Shown in pieces: positions 46,831 to 58,019 of a stretch of 64,000 nt of DNA. How positions within the stretch are numbered: the first letter of the stretch is position 1; each line of letters starts with the position of its first letter. Location of the stretch: positions 16,982,053 through 17,046,052 of the forward strand of contig OX344750.2 of NCBI GenBank assembly GCA_947034885.2, in the 5' to 3' direction. The translations under genes and the position numbers were made by a program. The stretch is from Thuidium tamariscinum (Eukaryota > Streptophyta > Bryopsida > Hypnales > Thuidiaceae). The notes under the pieces were generated by a model, which searched no databases, was not told where the DNA came from, and saw only the letters and a list, made by a program, of their open reading frames with translations.

Positions 46831-47797
46831 AGGTTCTAGGAGATTGTTTTTAGTATTTTACCATTTCGGGGTAGTTCCCCAAAATTGTTTCTTATGCACT
46901 CAATTGACCACTGCTAGTCTAGATTTTTGAATTTCAAAAAAAAAATCTTAGAAACTATAAAAGAATTGAAAACTAGTTTGTTTGTTTTCATTATTTTTAA
47001 ATTTAATAATTATTTTTTAAATTTAATTAATAGTATTTGGCATAACAATTTCTTGGCCATGCATGTGAAAATGCTTACATGGTATAGTTCCTAGCATTCT
47101 TAATGTGTTCTCATAGTTCGAAAACTTAGAGTGTTCTAAAGGTCCCTCCAAACCTATAATGAGATTGACATTGCTTTTGATGACAATTTATTATTAGTGC
47201 CTCACTCAATTGAATTCAAAATTGCAAATGAATTATAGGACAATGAAAAAAGTAGAGAAACACAATGCCACCACTTATATAACCAAGTTTGACATATGTA
47301 AAAAGTAGGCAATTTGTTAGCAACATCAATGACCCACATAAAAGTTGTATATTTAAAGTGCACGAGAGATGTTTGAATGTTATTTAAAATTGATCTTTTC
47401 TGTTGGGTTATTGATATTATAAGTAATTCCATCAAAAATTGAATGGGCATACATGTATTGAAATTATAAGGACTACTATAGTTTCTTATCTTTCCATAAA
47501 ATTGAACTCAATTGCTTAGATTGGATACAACATTCTAAGGTTCAATGTTCATGTTGATTGAATGTTTTTGTGTTTTCAAAGTATATAGAAGATCTACTTG
47601 ATTAGAGCAAATGTAATCATTGCTATAATTTGTGAAAATATATTTTCCATCAAAAACATGTTTTAGTATATAACTACCACATATTCATCCACATCCCCAT
47701 CAAAATGACCCTAAGAACTAATGCCATTAGCATAATTTCTATACCAAAATCCATCTAAATAACCTCTATCTTCAACTTTGTACCTGCTAACAGTCCT

Positions 47798-48508
47798 AAG
47801 TGATTGCAAGAAACACTTGTACTATTTTGCATCACACGATGTGTACTAATCTATTTTTTGGCCATAACTTTTGTGTTTTGGCTTTAAATGACTCAAATTT
47901 TTAAAAGAAAAATGTATTTATAACTATTATACACATTTCTTAATTTTTTTGGTAGTTTTAAAAAATGATTAACTATCCAAAAATAGATCCCAATTTAATG
48001 TCACACTTGCCAATTTGGAGTTTTTTTAGTACTATTTAGCATCCAAAAAAACAAATTTTGAGCTGAAATCTGGAAGAGATGGTCTTCTAGTAGACTTGTT
48101 GCTAATTGGGGTGAAAGAAGTTTTTAAAATAGTTACTTTTATGTGGTGCAAAAGTCTATAAAGTAAGCCTCTTTCTGCTTGCATTTTGAAAAATGCAAAA
48201 AATAATATTGGTGAGCTTTTGGATGGATGACCATATCCATAAAGTTTTTGCAAATTTAAAAAATTATTTTATTTTAAATTATTTTTCCTATATTTTCCTA
48301 ATTAAAACATCAAAATATGTTTGTTTTTTTAGATTTGGCCCTTTTGTAGTTCTCCTACTTAGAGAATTTTTCTATACATTTTAGCTTTGTCTTAAAGATG
48401 TATATATATATTCAAATTTCTAAAAAATTATTTTTTTAGTTTTAAAGTATTCTTGAAAATATCATAAAAATGTGACAAAATGAACAGGTGTTCTTTTGCA
48501 ATCACCTT
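47798..48508. mobile_element. 4-bp-TSD TIR element, copy 5 (orthologue of copy 2)
   Basis: Ends AAGTGATTGCAAGAAACAC and TTGCAATCACC. Shared with unit 1 at 34437-35152, so inserted before the large duplication. Confidence 0.7.
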
Positions 48509-48561
48509 TGTAGCCGTCAAGCATTCCTCTCTAATCCCAATCCTTAAGCATTCATCTCCTA

Positions 48562-49311
48562 GGGTCATTGCAAGAAACACTTCACGTTTTTGTCTCAAAA
48601 ACGCAGTTTTTTGGTGTAGGACTGGCAGTCCTGTGCGATCCTACTAGTACTGCGTGTCTACACTGCACCTGTCAATGTCAGCCGTTGATTTCGGGCGCCT
48701 GCAAATCTGGGCCGTTGATTTAGTACTATGTAGTACTATAGAGTGTTACAAAGTACTACTCAGGCCGCTATGAGCAGAAAATAGCAGAAAAGGGATCTGT
48801 GGACCTTTTCATTTTAGTAATTCAAAAAAAATTCAAAGAATTCTTTAAAAAAAACTCATTTTTCTAAACAAAATTGTGCTTACATTGCAACAAAAAAATT
48901 CTTCTAGGAAATTTTTTCCCTCTTCATGGCCTTTGTACAAAGGAAGGTCACTTTGACCCCATGTGCACAATTGACATATTACTATTTTCATAAAAACTCA
49001 TTGTCACCCCTTGTAATGTTAGTAGACCTCCAACTTGTCCAATTTGTGGCTTCAAATTCGGATTTTTGAGTAAAAAATAGGACTAAAAACCTCCAAAATG
49101 GCCAAGGTAGACACCCAATCGAGGCCAGTTTAAAAATAGTAAACTAATTTTAAAAATTTTGAAAAAAATATTCAACATCTAAAACTTTTGTATGCACCTT
49201 CAATCCAAATTTCAAGCCAAACAAAGAAAAGATGCAAAAGTTATGAACAAAAAAGTACCTGCTAGAGGTCAAGGGGACAAAAAAAAGGACAAGTGTTTCT
49301 TGCAATCACCC
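48562..49311. mobile_element. 4-bp-TSD TIR element, copy 6 (750 bp)
   Basis: CCTA at 48558-48561 and 49312-49315. Ends GGGTCATTGCAAGAAACAC and GTTTCTTGCAATCACCC. Unit 1 has one CCTA (35209-35212) at this place. After the right CCTA, unit 2 has an extra 19 bases ending in another CCTAG, so the right flank is slightly rearranged. The body belongs to the GTCCCCTTGACC subgroup with copy 9. Confidence 0.8.
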
Positions 49312-49747
49312 CCTAGCAAAAATCCATCCCCTAGAATGCATTTATCTCTTACTTTTGGGGGGGGGGGGCAATATAAAGGTTCTGGCACCTAAATCTATAC
49401 TAGACCAAGGTTGTCCAATTTCTTTATAAAGTCACCTACTATTCCTTCAACAATAGTAGTAGTTCTTGATGGGAAAATCCACCTTTTATTGACTTTCAAT
49501 TGTTTGAATGTCATTGCAATTATTCCCTACCCCCTTCTTTACAAACCTTGGTAATAATTTGCTACCTATTCTAAGATTGTTTAATCATGCCGCTAAAGTA
49601 AAAAACTTGAAAGTGTGCATCAATTCTAGAAACCACCACAACCCTCTAGGATTTGGTTTATCATTGCCATAGATTCCTTCAAATGTGTCATCTTTCCTCC
49701 AACTTTTCACAAAACAATTCTTTCCTTTCTATTTGTTGTTCTTGACT

Positions 49748-50692
49748 CCCGGGGAGGACACTTTCCGTTTTTTAATAACCTACGTGCGGCGGAATATAGG
49801 GTACATTTAAATAATCTTAGGTATAATTTATAAGAAATTTACATATAAATTAGGGGACATTGAAAGTAGAATGTCCTTTATAAGTAATATAGGGAACTAG
49901 AAAATATGGTCCATTAGAATTTAGTTAGATATAAATTAGGGGCAAAAGAATGGGATCCTAGGAAAAAAATTTAGTAGGTTCAATTAATATTTATAGTACC
50001 AGTCAGATACAGCTCAAGATACAGGTACTATAGTATATCTACACCTCATCAAGTACTGTGGTATATCTACAGCTCATCTACGGCATATCTTTAAGTCATA
50101 TCTAACTCCATTGATGTTTGCAATCTGGTTGGGTGCAGGAGTTCGTGCTATGAACGACCTCTCTGAAGTTTGGTTAGCACCATGTCATAGAGCTTGATTT
50201 TGTTTTTTCACATGTGATGGAGGGCATTAGAACGACATATTTCTGATGAATTTTTTTTATATGAGGCATATATTTGTAGTCATAGTTCACAAATGAACTT
50301 CATGTCCGTGTTTTTAAACACATTTTTATCCCTAAAATCTCTTCAATACTTTTTCAACCCTAATGTCTTGCTTTTCATGCATGTATTTGTATTGTATTTG
50401 TATTCATGCATTGCTATAACTTGAATCTTTTTTTCTATAAGGTATTTGTTAGTCACTTGTATTCTCATTATTTTTTTTGTTAGTTTTTTTCCTTACAAAG
50501 AAAATAGCCTCTAATATATTCCTTTGGCCTACATATTATAAGTAATGATAGATATGATAATATGGGTAATTTTTTTTCTTTTTGTAATAATAGGGGTCCT
50601 TTAAATGCTTTCTAGGAGGTAAATAGCCCCCCAAAAAATACCCCACCGCCGCTCGTGGGTCCCCCAAATATACAAGAAGTGTCCTCCCCGAG
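49748..50692. mobile_element. 8-bp-TSD TIR element, CCCGGGGAGGACACTT ends (945 bp)
   Basis: TCTTGACT at 49740-49747 and 50693-50700. Ends CCCGGGGAGGACACTT and AAGTGTCCTCCCCGAG, 16 bases with one mismatch. Unit 1 has TCTTGACT once (35622-35629). Same family by ends and TSD length as 37578-38779. No transposase frame. Confidence 0.9.
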
Positions 50693-51091
50693 TCTTGACT
50701 TCCAAAGTAATTGTGGAAATAGTTGCCAGTCATTGATGCGTCTTGGGGCTTCAAATTGTCTTGTAATAGTTGCAGCTTAAGAGGCATGTACCAAAGTGTT
50801 GGATAGTCTACTTTTTCAATTGTTCAAACTAATGTGGAGGTGTAAGACTACGGGATGGTAGGAGAGGACCATTAGATGTGAATGCAAATTTTGCTAACAA
50901 CCTATTGCTCCTTTTGAAGACCATCCTCAACAATTTGCAAGACAATAGAGAGAACATTTGTGAGAAATTGAGAGAATGCATCAACTAGGAGGAAGTGGTG
51001 GAGAGAGAAGACACTAGCACTTCATTGTTCTTTATAGTAGATCTCTCTTTGTCATGGCTTCTCTACTTCTTCTCGATGTAAATGTAGATTT

Positions 51092-51814
51092 GGGTGATTG
51101 CAAGAAACACCTGTCCTATTTGTTGCGTTTGGCTGATTTTTTCGGGAGTACTTTAAAATTAGAAAATTAATTTTTAAAAAAATTGAAAAATATGAATAGT
51201 GTATATACCTCTAAGATGAAGATTTTCACCGAAGGAAATGGATAGAAAAATTCTCTAAGTAGGAGAACTTGAAAAGTGACAAACCTCCAGAAAATACATA
51301 TCTTCATGTTTTAATTAGGGAAAAATAGTAAAAATAGATATTTTCAAAAAATAAAAAGTGTCCATTTGCAACAACTTTATGGAGATGGTCATTCACAAAA
51401 AAGTCCATCAAAATAATATTTTATTTGTTTCAAAATACAATTAGAAGGGAGCTCACTTTGTAGGCCTTGACACCTCACAAAATTAACTTTTTTTTAAAAT
51501 CCTTCCCTAGAAAGCTAGAAGTCTATTAGAAGACCATCTCATCCAAATTTCATGTTAAAATCATTAAAAAAAGGTATAGCTCAGGTATTGAAAACCCCAA
51601 AACTGCCAAGTGTGACATCCAATTGGGGTCTATTTTTGGATAGTAAAATATTTTTGAAAATTATAAAAAAATTATAGAAGGTTTATGATAGTTATGAGTA
51701 CCTTCCCTACAAATCTTGAGTCAATCGGAGCTAAAACACAAAAGTTATGGCCAGAAAACAAATCAAAATGCGACATGTGACACAAAATAGGACAGGTGTT
51801 TCTTGCAATCACCC
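51092..51814. mobile_element. 4-bp-TSD TIR element, copy 7 (723 bp)
   Basis: ATTT at 51088-51091 and 51815-51818. Ends GGGTGATTGCAAGAAACAC and GTTTCTTGCAATCACCC. Unit 1 has one ATTT (36276-36279). Body in the opposite orientation to copy 3. Confidence 0.9.
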
Positions 51815-51869
51815 ATTTTTGCTCTTTGTTTGCAAGTTTCTCATAGTGTGATCATATAGTAGAAAGAAT

Positions 51870-52184
51870 CGCCCTCTCCATAAAGTTGTTGCAAATGGCC
51901 ACTTTCTATTTTTTGTGTTTACTTATTTTTACTATTTTTTACTAATTAGAACATGAAGGTATACATTTTCTTGCGGTTTGGCACTTTTTAAGTTTTCCTA
52001 CTTAGAAAATTTTTCTAAGCAATTCTTTATGTGGATAACTGGGTACCTTTGCCTCAAAGGTGTCTACATAAAAGATATTTAAAAAAAAATTTAACTTAGT
52101 TTTCTAATTTTAAAATACTCTAGAAAAAATCATGAGTATTATTGCAAAACGCAACAAATAAAACAGGTGTTTCTTGCAATCTTT
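51870..52184. mobile_element. Truncated 4-bp-TSD family element with 13-bp flanking duplication
   Basis: Only the right part of the family body and the end GTTTCTTGCAATC are present. The flanks repeat TAGTAGAAAGAAT (51857-51869, 52185-52197), which unit 1 has once (near 36320). A truncated element with a longer duplication suggests abortive or repair-linked insertion. Confidence 0.65.
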
Positions 52185-52239
52185 TAGTAGAAAGAATTAA
52201 AATTCTAAATTTGGAATGCCTTCTTTTTTCAACTTTCTT

Positions 52240-53880
52240 GCATAATGAAGTCATTGGGTGAAATGGAGGTGATTATGAGGGAAAATTTAGTGAAATGTGG
52301 GTGCATTGACAAGTAGAGGTTCAATCATAAATGATTGGCTTCATATATGAAAATAGAATGTTTTTTTAGCTCAATTGGATTGCATTAATTGATATTGTTT
52401 CAATCAAAGAGAGGACTAAGGCAATTAGAAAACTTGGCTTCACTAGACTCTAAAATTTCACTTCTTCCCTTTTAAGTTTTAATATCTGCACTTTCAAATT
52501 ATACAAATTTGTTCTAAAATCAAACTGCAATTTTTTTTAGTGCGATCAAACAAGCAACTAGAAATGTAAGTTGAATTGGGCATCGCACTTGGTTGACATG
52601 CATCCACTCCAAAAAAAAACAAAAAAAAACACTTTGAAGTTAAAAGTTTTCTTGGCTAAAAAATTATATGGACTATTTTGTGGCTTGTGTATTCTAATTC
52701 CAAACTACAAAAGCTATATAAATCAAAGATATTTCTCTCAATGTAAATCACCTAGAAATCTATAGAACCTATAAAAAATTTGTCCTTTATTTGAATTGAA
52801 ATTCATTGCCAATCTCACCATAGCTACTCCTACACGTCGTAGTCTCTCTTCAAATGCTCTCATACCTTAAACAATGTTGTACTTGTGGCTCCCTCCTTTG
52901 CCTATTAAATGAATCCTAAAACCTTGTTTGGTCATTTGCTTCCTACTTCTGGTCACCTACTACCATCCTTCTATTAAATTGACTTGTACTATTTTAAGTT
53001 TTGAATAAGCTTGCCAAACACTATTATTAGGTTGAAAAGTCATTGATTAAATTCAAATGCCTTGACTACACAAACCTTGAACAAAGAACAAGACTAGTGC
53101 CCCAATTTGAGAAGAATTCTTTTAGCACTATAAACTAGGACTATAGAAATTTAAATGTCTTTAAAGGGTTAACTCTAGAAGGATGCATTAGATAGTATTT
53201 GTGAATGGATGACTTCAATTGAAACTATATAATAGAAAAGAAAAACATCTTTTCATCCAATATTTCTTTTGGGAAGTTGCTTGAGTACATTTTATGTGAA
53301 AAGTATTACAAATTATTTTTATTATAAATATTATTGACTTTTCTAAAGAAAAAAATAATTAATACAAGAAGATCACGAATGAAGAGTATTTTGGCCATTT
53401 CTTGCTATTTACTCTTGATGTAAATTTAAGCCATAAAAATCATATTTTTTGAATTTGACTCCAACTAATGAATTATACTTATTAAGTTCAGTTTGTATCC
53501 CAATTGGAAAATTTGGAAAATTCATAAATTTCAATATTTTATAGCAATATGAATTTTGTGCTTGAAATAATGGTTTTTCATATTTTTTAGCTTTAAAGTG
53601 ACACTATATCTTTGGTTCATATCACAATGTTGTAGACTATAATATACATATATCGTGAGGATTTTAGTTTTTTTTAAGTATATTTGTAATTGATATGTTT
53701 TTTCTTCATTTTCTTCTTAAAAATTTCACAATAATTTCAAATTCCCCTCAAATTTTTAAATTTTTTTATAACTTGGAAGAGACACATTATTTCATCTCTA
53801 AAAAGTAGTAACAAAATTTTTCATTCATATCTAGTTGCAAAATGGTAGCAAACAAATGATGGATAGTAAGGCTTGGACAT
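52240..53880. other. AT-rich DNA, no gene seen
   Basis: No exon chain, terminal repeat or RNA gene recognised; only short chance frames. Confidence 0.4.
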
Positions 53881-53881
53881 A

Positions 53882-54231
53882 AGAGGATTTTTGGGCCCCC
53901 AGAAGACCGTTTCAGGGGTGTTCCCCGAAATTGTTCCCACTGCTGCAGACCAGCCCCCTGCTGGTCTGAATTTTTGAATTTTGAAAAAAAAAATTTAATT
54001 TTTTTTTTCCAAAAAACTTCAGAATGTATTAAAGAGAAAAAAAAAAAAATTTTAAAAAAAATTTTTAAAAAAAAATTTTAAAAAAATTTAATATTTAATT
54101 AAAAAGAATAAAATTTTATTATTTTCTGACGTGGCAGTCGCTCGACCACATCAGCATCGCGTTCTCAGCGTTCCCAATGCGTTCCCAGCGTTTGGGAACT
54201 CGCAGTCTTGTACAGCAGCTGAAAATCCTCT
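53882..54231. mobile_element. 350-bp MITE, AGAGGATTTT ends, TA-flanked
   Basis: AGAGGATTTT at 53882-53891 and AAAATCCTCT at 54222-54231, with TA on each side. The interior has a GC-rich edge (CCCCCTGCTGGTCTG), an A/T homopolymer-rich middle and GCGTTCCCAATGCGTTCCCA. Diverged relatives of the interior lie near 32470-32720 and 46855-47100. Confidence 0.65.
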
Positions 54232-54602
54232 TATGTTTATTGGCCATGGGCTGTGCTTCTAAGACTAACTACCAACTAAAGTAGCTTGCAACTCTATACC
54301 TTTCCATATCTAATATTGTTACCAAACTTCACCTTGTAAGGATGGGTTAGTTACTATAGAACTCATCTTTTTTGTGAATCATCTAATTGAAAAAAATCCA
54401 AAAGCATTCATTGGAGGTCATTTGAAGTATAGTGCTAGTGTGCTAGACCTCATTCATTGCAAGAAATACTTATTGATTTTGGGTCAAAACAACCTATTTT
54501 GGAGAGTATTTTGACTTTTGAAATTATTATTTTTAAATATATAAGAGTATGGATGATTTTTAAAGCATTAAAAATAATATGTGTTCAAAAATTTGTACCT
54601 AA

Positions 54603-55347
54603 GGGTGATTGCAAGAAACACTTGTCTTTTTTTTGTCCCCTTGACCTCCAACATGTAGTTTTTTTCTCATAACTTTTGCGGTTTGAAATTTGGAATGAAA
54701 GTACATACAAAAGTTTTAGATGTTGATTAATTTTTTCAAATTTTTTCAAATTAGTTTACTATTTTTAACCTTCCTCCAATTGGATGTTTACCTTGGCCAT
54801 TTTGAGGTGGAGGGGTGATTCTATTCTTGAACCCAAAATCAGAATTTAAAGCCACAAATTGGATAAGTTGGAGGTCTACTAATATAACAAGGATTAATGA
54901 TGAGTTTTTTTTTTAATGAAAATAGCAACATGAGTATTGCACACATTAGAACAAATTGACCTTCCTTTGTGCAAAGGCTACAAAAAAGGGAAAAATTTCC
55001 TAGAGGAATTTTTTATTGAAATGTGAAGTGCAATCTTCTCTAGAAAAATGAATTTTTTAAAATAAAAATAATTTTTTTTGAATTAGTAATTCAAATGAAA
55101 AGGTTCACAGACCCTTTTTTTGATATATATGGCTCCCAGTGGCCTCTGTAGTACTTTGAAGCAATTTATAATGTTGCTTAGTATTGAATTGATAGTGTAA
55201 CTGTTTGTAGGGGTCCTAGATTGATGGTTAAGATTTGCAAGCGCTTTATTGACACATGGTACTACTAAGACTATGTAATACTGCTAGTCTTGTGACCAAA
55301 AACTATATTTTAAAGCCAAAAACGTGAAGTGTTTCTTGCAATCACCT
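54603..55347. mobile_element. 4-bp-TSD TIR element, copy 9 (745 bp)
   Basis: CTAA at 54599-54602 and 55348-55351. Ends GGGTGATTGCAAGAAACAC and GTTTCTTGCAATCACCT. The body is the reverse of copy 6 (GTCCCCTTGACCTC). Confidence 0.85.
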
Positions 55348-55689
55348 CTAAAAAATTATCTCTAAAAGCTATCCCTAAGAAAGGACCATGGAAAAATGCA
55401 AAGAAGATGGACACTGTGATTTTTGATTTTAAAAAAAATAGTAATTTAAAAGAAAGCCATTTTTTGTATTAAAAATTTGATCATCTTTTAACCGTTTGTC
55501 CATTTTCAACTTTGATAAAAGAAATTGCATTTTCCACATTTGCGCAAAGGTAGTGCACTTTGAAGACATGTCAAAGGTTAAGAGTTGAATATTTTTAGAA
55601 AATCTCATGTGGGATTGTCTAATTATAATAAAAGTCCTTGAATCCCAATTTTGAACTTTGAATTTGTATTTTTTTTGGCAAAAACATTG

Positions 55690-55930
55690 TTGAACCCCCT
55701 CAGCCAATGGTCAAATGGCCTAGGTGGACATTCAATCTTGGGATATTTTATAATAATTAGATATTGTTGGAGATTAAAAAAAAAGAACTAGAATGTCTAC
55801 AACTACCTCATGTGCCTTTGTTCTAAATTTCATATAAAATTAACATACAATAGAAAAGTTATGAGCAAATAACCACTTGTCAAAGGCCAAAGAGACAAAA
55901 AGATAGAACAAGTGTTTCTTGCAACCACCC
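55690..55930. mobile_element. Partial 4-bp-TSD family element
   Basis: Right end GTTTCTTGCAACCACCC at about 55914-55930, with body phrases (AATGGCC..GGTGGACATTCAATC) matching copy 6. The left end is missing. Confidence 0.5.
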
Positions 55931-55931
55931 A

Positions 55932-56460
55932 CTCAATCACTCACCTACTTTAGTTCCCCTTTTTGTGCAAAATTCCAAGGATACGATGGATGAACAAATG
56001 CACTTCTATCTTATTTAGAAGTAAAAGATTTTCTTTTTGACATCCATCAAACCAATCCAACCCACAGAAATGAATATTAGGCCTCGATTCCTTGAAGGAC
56101 AGACACACTGTCTAGTGGTTGTGGAAATCATGCATTTTGATATTGTGTCATTGTGTGACATCATTTGCTTTGAATAAGCCAATTGTACTCATTGCCCAAA
56201 GTCAAAGTATTGTAGAAGGTCTCCCCCTTTCTAACCTTCCTACAGAGGATGAATAGTTGCACTTTTCTCCTACAAGAAAAGATTCTTTTTCATTTGCCAA
56301 CCACAAAATGTCCTTGTCAATGTTGAAGTGTTCATCCTCACATGATTATTGAACCATTCTCTCCAGCCTTAAAAAAGATCCACATATGCCTCCAAGAGTC
56401 AACTTAGTTCTTACAATCCATATAGAATCATTGGTTGGCTGCAAAGTTGCAATGCATTGC
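55932..56460. other. Intergenic DNA, no gene seen
   Basis: Less AT-biased than much of the window, but no long frame, splice-consistent exon chain or terminal repeat recognised. Confidence 0.35.
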
Positions 56461-56468
56461 TACTACTA

Positions 56469-56741
56469 AGGTAGGTACACCCAAAAGCGCCATGTTCCTA
56501 AAAGTGCCATCTACAGTGCACATACATTTCCGAAATCAGTCCTGTTCACAGACTGTAGATGGCGCTTCCAGAAACACACTTTGATTGTTAATAACTTTAG
56601 CATACGGTATCCAAATCCAGTGTTCTTTGGTGTGTTGGAACATGCTTTCACTCACCAACAAGACTGTAAAATAATCTGAACAACATAATAACAGGAACCA
56701 GGCACAGTATGAAAAAATGGCACTTTGGGGTGTACCTACAT
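56469..56741. mobile_element. TA-flanked MITE, AGGTAGGTACACCC ends (273 bp)
   Basis: TA at 56467-56468 and 56742-56743. Left AGGTAGGTACACCCAAAAGC, right GGGGTGTACCTACAT. Reverse-complement partner of 57227-57499, which has the same length. Confidence 0.8.
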
Positions 56742-57226
56742 TAGTTTCATTGGATGAGTGGGAAGTTGCAAGAGAACTGTCTGCCTGCAGCGGCCTGACC
56801 GGCCGGGGCTCCCTCTTCCACTCCTGTTCAGGCGAACGGGAGTCACGAGACTCCGCGGCAAGTTCGTTACGGATCAGTTCCCAACGGAATCTCAGTTCCT
56901 GACGCCCCAGTGACAGCATATATGCCGGCTACGACGACTTCTTGGTTCCATCGATCCACGATTGTCAGTCTTTCATTGGTGTCAACAAAGCGCCAAAGCA
57001 AAGAGCGTCTTTCTGCAAAACCCATAGACAAGTCTTCTTTGCAATCAAACTCGTTTCCTTTGTGTAAAAAAAAAAAAAAAGAAAACCCATTGACAAGTCG
57101 AGTACGGTCCAAACGCTTGTACGTTCTTGGGTGTGTTGGAACATGCTTGAAAACTCACCAATAAGACAATATAGTAAGCAAATCTGAACAACCTAATAAT
57201 AGTAATAACGGGGCACAATATGAATA
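56742..57226. other. GC-rich gene-like segment between two inverted MITEs
   Basis: Not recognised. 56750-57060 is GC-rich. On the minus strand two frames look protein-like: LSMGFAERRSLLWRFVD followed by NERLTIVDRWNQEVVVAG (56880-57040), and RNELAAESRDSRSPEQEW (56790-56880); no clear start or splice signals link them. A poly-A run (57066-57080) and a repeated AAACCCATWGACAAGTC phrase follow. 57128-57220 is a partial third MITE copy. It may be a captured gene fragment. Confidence 0.35.
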
Positions 57227-57499
57227 AGGTAGGTACACCCAAAAGCGCCAATTTTTCATACTATGCCTAGTTCCTATTATTATGTTGTTCATATTTTTTT
57301 ATAGTCTTGTTGGTGAGTGAAAGCATGTTCCAACGCACCAAAGAACAGTGGATTTGGATACCGTATGCAAAAGTTATTAATAGTCAAAGTGTGTTTCTGA
57401 AAGCGCCATCTATAGTCTGGGTACATGACTGATTTTGAAAATGTATGCACGTTGTAGATGGCGCTTTGAGGTCAGGTGCCATTTTGGGTGTACCTACCT
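57227..57499. mobile_element. TA-flanked MITE, inverted partner (273 bp)
   Basis: TA at 57225-57226 and 57500-57501. Ends AGGTAGGTACACCCAAAAGC and TTTTGGGTGTACCTACCT. Sequence is the reverse complement of 56469-56741 with moderate divergence. A further end remnant, TTTTGGGTGTACCCACCT, follows at 57512-57530. Confidence 0.8.
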
Positions 57500-57589
57500 T
57501 AAGTGGTGTTTTTGGGTGTACCCACCTTAGTTGTTTGTTCAATAAATTAAGTTAAAACAAGCAAGACGGTTGGTCCGTAGTGACCTTAA

Positions 57590-57890
57590 ACTATCTCGGG
57601 TGATGGAATAGAACAAGCTAGTGGTAGAGGCTTCTGTTGGAATGGTAGAGGTTCTTGGTTCAACTCCCCATGTTGACATTGCTCGCATGGGGGCTTAGCT
57701 CTTTGTACCAGTGCACAAAGAGAAGGTTGGTGTACCTCTATTTGTTCTTGACGGAATACCCAAGGGTGTGTGTGTGTAATTCCTGGGCTATTCCGCCAAG
57801 TTGTCTTGGTTATTGTGTCGTGTCAGCCTTTGAAGGTCATAGGTTTAAGAAAAACCAAACAAGACGAGGACCGGGTGGTAGCCAAGGATG
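57590..57890 (+). mobile_element. tRNA-derived SINE-like element
   Basis: A-box-like TAGTGGTAGAGGCTTC (57619-57634) and B-box-like GGTTCAACTCC (57656-57666) are spaced as in a tRNA-type Pol III promoter, though the cloverleaf cannot be completed, so it is not called as a tRNA gene. The rest (GGGGGCTTAGCTCTTTGTACC and so on) is a non-tRNA body. The 3' end is not clear. Confidence 0.5.
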
Positions 57891-58019
57891 ATCGATCAAT
57901 GCATGATGAGAGTTTTAAAGTTAACTTGTAGAGAAATTCATGTAAAAATCATTACAACTAAGGGTAGGAGGCTCGAACTCCGACAAGGCATTTTGAACCA
58001 AACATGACTCAACGGTACA

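Larger units (their letters stand above)
36375..52236. repeat. Large tandem duplication, unit 2 (about 15.9 kb)
   Basis: Direct copy of unit 1 in the same orientation. It is longer because of its own insertions: 37578-38779, 41085-41458, 41510-42226, about 42603-43023, about 44549-44770, 44927-45668, 48562-49311, 49748-50692, 51092-51814 and 51870-52184. Copies differ at roughly one base in ten by eye, so the duplication is not recent. Confidence 0.85.

Noticed and set aside
56536..56919. 127-codon minus-strand open frame, the longest here
   Set aside because: Its second half reads straight through a 273-bp MITE and its terminal repeat. Only the first part (56790-56919) could be gene-derived, so it is kept as part of a possible captured segment.
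57615..57690. tRNA gene
   Set aside because: A- and B-box-like motifs exist but the acceptor and anticodon stems cannot be formed; a SINE fits better.
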